Below, piece by piece: positions 24,250-64,000 of a stretch of 64,000 nt of DNA. The DNA lies in the NCBI GenBank assembly GCA_033980235.1, contig CM067070.1, positions 10,169,046 through 10,233,045 on the forward strand, given 5' to 3'. The notes below the pieces were generated by a model. The model had not been told where the DNA came from and did not search any database. It saw only the letters and a list, made by a program, of their open reading frames with translations. The position numbers and the translations under genes were made by a program. This DNA is from Diadema setosum (lineage: Eukaryota > Echinodermata > Echinoidea > Diadematoida > Diadematidae). Each line of letters starts with the position of its first letter. Within the stretch, counting starts at the first letter, position 1.

Positions 24250-26918
24250 AAACACTCCAGAACAACTTTATTTATTTGTTCCAAATTTATTTTCACTAAA
24301 AAGGGACGACATCTACAAATAATCACACAAAAATAAATACACAATCGCATGTTTCTTTTTAAAAATGACACAAACTATGATATGCTTGCGAGAAATATTT
24401 TTAAAAATATGTCTTATTTCATAATCTACATTTTGAAATCTGATTATGTACAAACTTTATATAAAAAAAAAATCTGAGTAGTACATAGTAAGAAATATTT
24501 GATATCATACACTACAAAAATTTGGAATGCATGGTAAAAAAAAAGGAAAAAAGTGAATCATTGCTTTGATCAAGGTGCTGAGATTTATAGAAATTCCAGT
24601 AGACACCGGAAGATTTTGACTCACGTAAATATATCAGTCATTGATGTCATAAGAATATGATTCAAAATACTTTCTAATATTGACATCACAAAAAAAATCT
24701 AAGAAAAAAAAAAATCCTGCAATTAATGTAATTACACAAGATACATTTTTGTGTGTCCTCTACTTCTCAGTTCTTGATAATCACATAAAGATGAGTAGTA
24801 TTTCACTTTATTTTGTTGAATAAACACTTTGAAGACATGATCCAACTCTGAGTTATACACATTGATAGACAAGATATATTCTCTTTGCATAAAATGTGAA
24901 AGACTTCTAGGATATGATTAAATATACAGAAACACACAATATGTACATTTAGAATACAAATCACACAATTTGTACCAAAGTCTCTACAGTATTTGAATAC
25001 ACTCCTTTCCAGACAAAGTGAATCACTGTAAATTTTTTGCTTTGATGAAACAATAAGTTAATATCTTATTCATAGATATCAGAAAAATAAAATTATCCAT
25101 TTCAGGTCGACTATACTTTCGAAAATAAGATTTCGCATTGAACAAAACTGGTTGAATTTTAATATGAATCTTACACGTTTGTTCATCATGTAGACAGATT
25201 AAGTTTGAAAATGTTACACCACAATATGCCTGTGTCCAATAATGGTCTGTCAAGTGAAATTAGTGTTTTTTTCGAAGTATTACTCGAAAATGAAAATGAA
25301 TCCCAACATTTCAATTTTGTTTTCAACGTCATGGGGCAATTTGATTGTTCAATCACTGATAGGATCATTTGACTTCATTCATGTAATCATACAATTAACA
25401 AAGGAAGTATCACAAGGTATTCTTTATTACTTACATTTTCCCACAACTACAATGCAACTTCAACCCTCCACGCAGAATTTCATGGGCATAAATTAACAAG
25501 AATGTCATTTCTCAACATAAGTTAGAGACTACGGTCAATCTATGAGATTTCCCGAGGAGTCGCCAACAACTTTTCAAACTACGAACTAGTCGGACGGAAC
25601 AAAATTGGGCTGTAGAAGTCAGAGGGTTGTGACCTACAAGTCTATAAGTGAATCAACCTTGCTTCAAAAACTGCATACAACAAACAGCAAACGGAATTCC
25701 TTTGGAGGAAATTCTGACTAAGAATAAAAGTTAAATAAATAATCCTCTGCGTAGCTACAAAACCCACTTTCTTCACACTGCATTTTACAAATGGATATTG
25801 ATATGATTGGAACCAGAATTGCCAGTTATCTCTTTGATGGCATCTGATGTACTTTACGACCTGCACAGCATCAGAGAGAAGATATGTCCATATTTTTTTT
25901 ATTCTGTAAAGATTACTCTGACCATCAAACAAAAAGTAAAGTTGGGGCCAAGGAAAACAAACAAACCAAAGGAGATGGACACAGGCTTTCATTTTAGAAT
26001 GCTGGCTCTGTGTTCATGATTGTGTTTTGTTTTAGTTCCTTTCGTTTCTTTGATGTACACGAACATAATACAGTTCATATAATGAGACTTACTCATATTT
26101 TTTTTTCCCCTTCAGAGCATGAATACGGGCAAATAGTGTTTCAATAGCAAAGTGACACCAGAGGTCATTGGTGACCTATGTAGTCCAGAAATGTTTTATG
26201 GATTAAGCTGCAAAATATCCCATTAGGACTCTAGCTAAGAAAAAAAAAAAAAAAAAAAAAAAAAAAACATTAACACTTCAAATGCACACAAAAATTCACA
26301 AACACTCACATTCAAACGTGTACATTGTACAAACACAGATGGACGGCTTTATGTACAGGATGCAATACTGAGTATGTACAAATAGGTTACGTCACCATAG
26401 GACTTGGAAAACATTTTTTTTAAAAGGCACATATACTTTGAAGATTTCTGAGTCACTTTGTTCTCCAACAAAACTTTCCCACCTCCTTCAATAATAACTG
26501 CACAGAAGTACCAGTAGTCAATTATTTCTGCATGTTTTCACATGAACAATTTACCAATAGATAGTAGATTGAGTAGGATATGCAGTTTAATAACTTCAGG
26601 CATTTTAATTGTCTATTGCTGCATTTGAAGACATGATTCCATACTCACATCTGATCAAAAGATTTCATCATCCGTGAACTTGCGGTAGATTGACAGAGAT
26701 GAATACACAGAGCCTCAAAAATCTGTGTGCGCTGACTCAACTTCAGAACAAATTATCAAAAAATAAAAACTCTGTCAACAATGGATGAGATACAGTAGGT
26801 GTAGGCTTAAGTTGAGGGATGGGCAAAAGCGAGTAGCTAGGATGTGAAGAGAGAAAAATGGTGTCACTATCAACGAAACCAAGAAGGTTTAAGTTGAGGA
26901 ATGGTCAAAGGTAAGGAG
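24250..26918 (-). other. Probable long 3' UTR of the large coiled-coil gene
   Basis: No coding signal follows the stop at 26919. The stretch is AT-rich and nearly free of foldback elements, unlike the introns. Overlapping AATAAA signals on the minus strand (TTTATT at 24267-24276) would place cleavage near 24250, giving a 3' UTR of about 2.7 kb. An A-run of about 30 lies at 26239-26268. Inferred from composition and signal only. Confidence 0.5.
24267..24276 (-). terminator. Candidate poly(A) signal, doubled AATAAA
   Basis: TTTATTTATT on the plus strand is AATAAATAAA on the minus strand, near the end of the stretch lacking repeats downstream of the gene 2 stop codon. Confidence 0.45.

Positions 26919-64000
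<37,082 letters not shown>

Noticed and set aside
25642..25992. 116-codon minus-strand open frame
   Set aside because: It lies in the probable 3' UTR, has no start context or domain, and the region is AT-rich and non-coding in look.

Overview
The window is invertebrate nuclear DNA. It has AT-rich introns, many short phase-consistent exons, dense foldback (MITE-like) elements, tRNA-derived SINEs and long microsatellites, and no bacterial-style gene packing. The SINE style, the foldback families and an eyegone-type Pax gene fit a marine invertebrate deuterostome. An echinoderm such as a sea urchin is my best guess, but the sequence does not prove it.

Two protein-coding genes can be reconstructed, both on the minus strand. 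(1) About 1.7-10.6 kb holds seven exons of a Pax gene of the eyegone type: a degenerate PAI half-domain, a well-kept RED half-domain, a Ser/Ala/Cys-rich linker, and a homeodomain with Ser at position 50. The splice phases of all seven exons agree. The N-terminal coding exon(s) were not found and may lie in the 10.6-24 kb repeat-rich stretch. (2) About 24.25-64 kb is the 3' part of one large gene. Thirty-three consecutive exons join in frame to about 1,959 residues, and the 5' end lies beyond base 64000. The order is DPxTG-type repeats, a helical segment, a non-coiled Gly/Thr-rich segment, a very long E/K/Q/R-rich coiled coil, a compact hydrophobic domain encoded by the two exons around 31.7-32.8 kb, and a C-terminal coiled coil. 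I do not recognise the family. It is trichohyalin-like only in composition.

Inside one intron of gene 2 (49.4-52.1 kb) is a CpG-rich island with promoter motifs. It also holds a same-strand open exon (51.19-51.53 kb) with an acidic stretch, a YRYEP motif and a terminal NTEW motif, which resembles the start of invertebrate proteins carrying a P2X7-type ballast domain. This is either a nested gene or an alternative first exon, because its splice phase matches the next exon of gene 2.

The space between and inside the genes is full of non-autonomous elements with inverted ends. They include three TTAA-flanked types (one about 85-bp family has five copies, all in gene 2 introns), an 850-bp element built of about 93-bp tandem units that each fold into a hairpin, a hAT-like repeat with an 8-bp target duplication, a pair of 250-bp palindromic elements in opposite orientation, and several nested insertions. 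Several gene 2 introns carry tandem arrays that begin at or next to the 5' splice site, which looks like repeated amplification of donor-side sequence.
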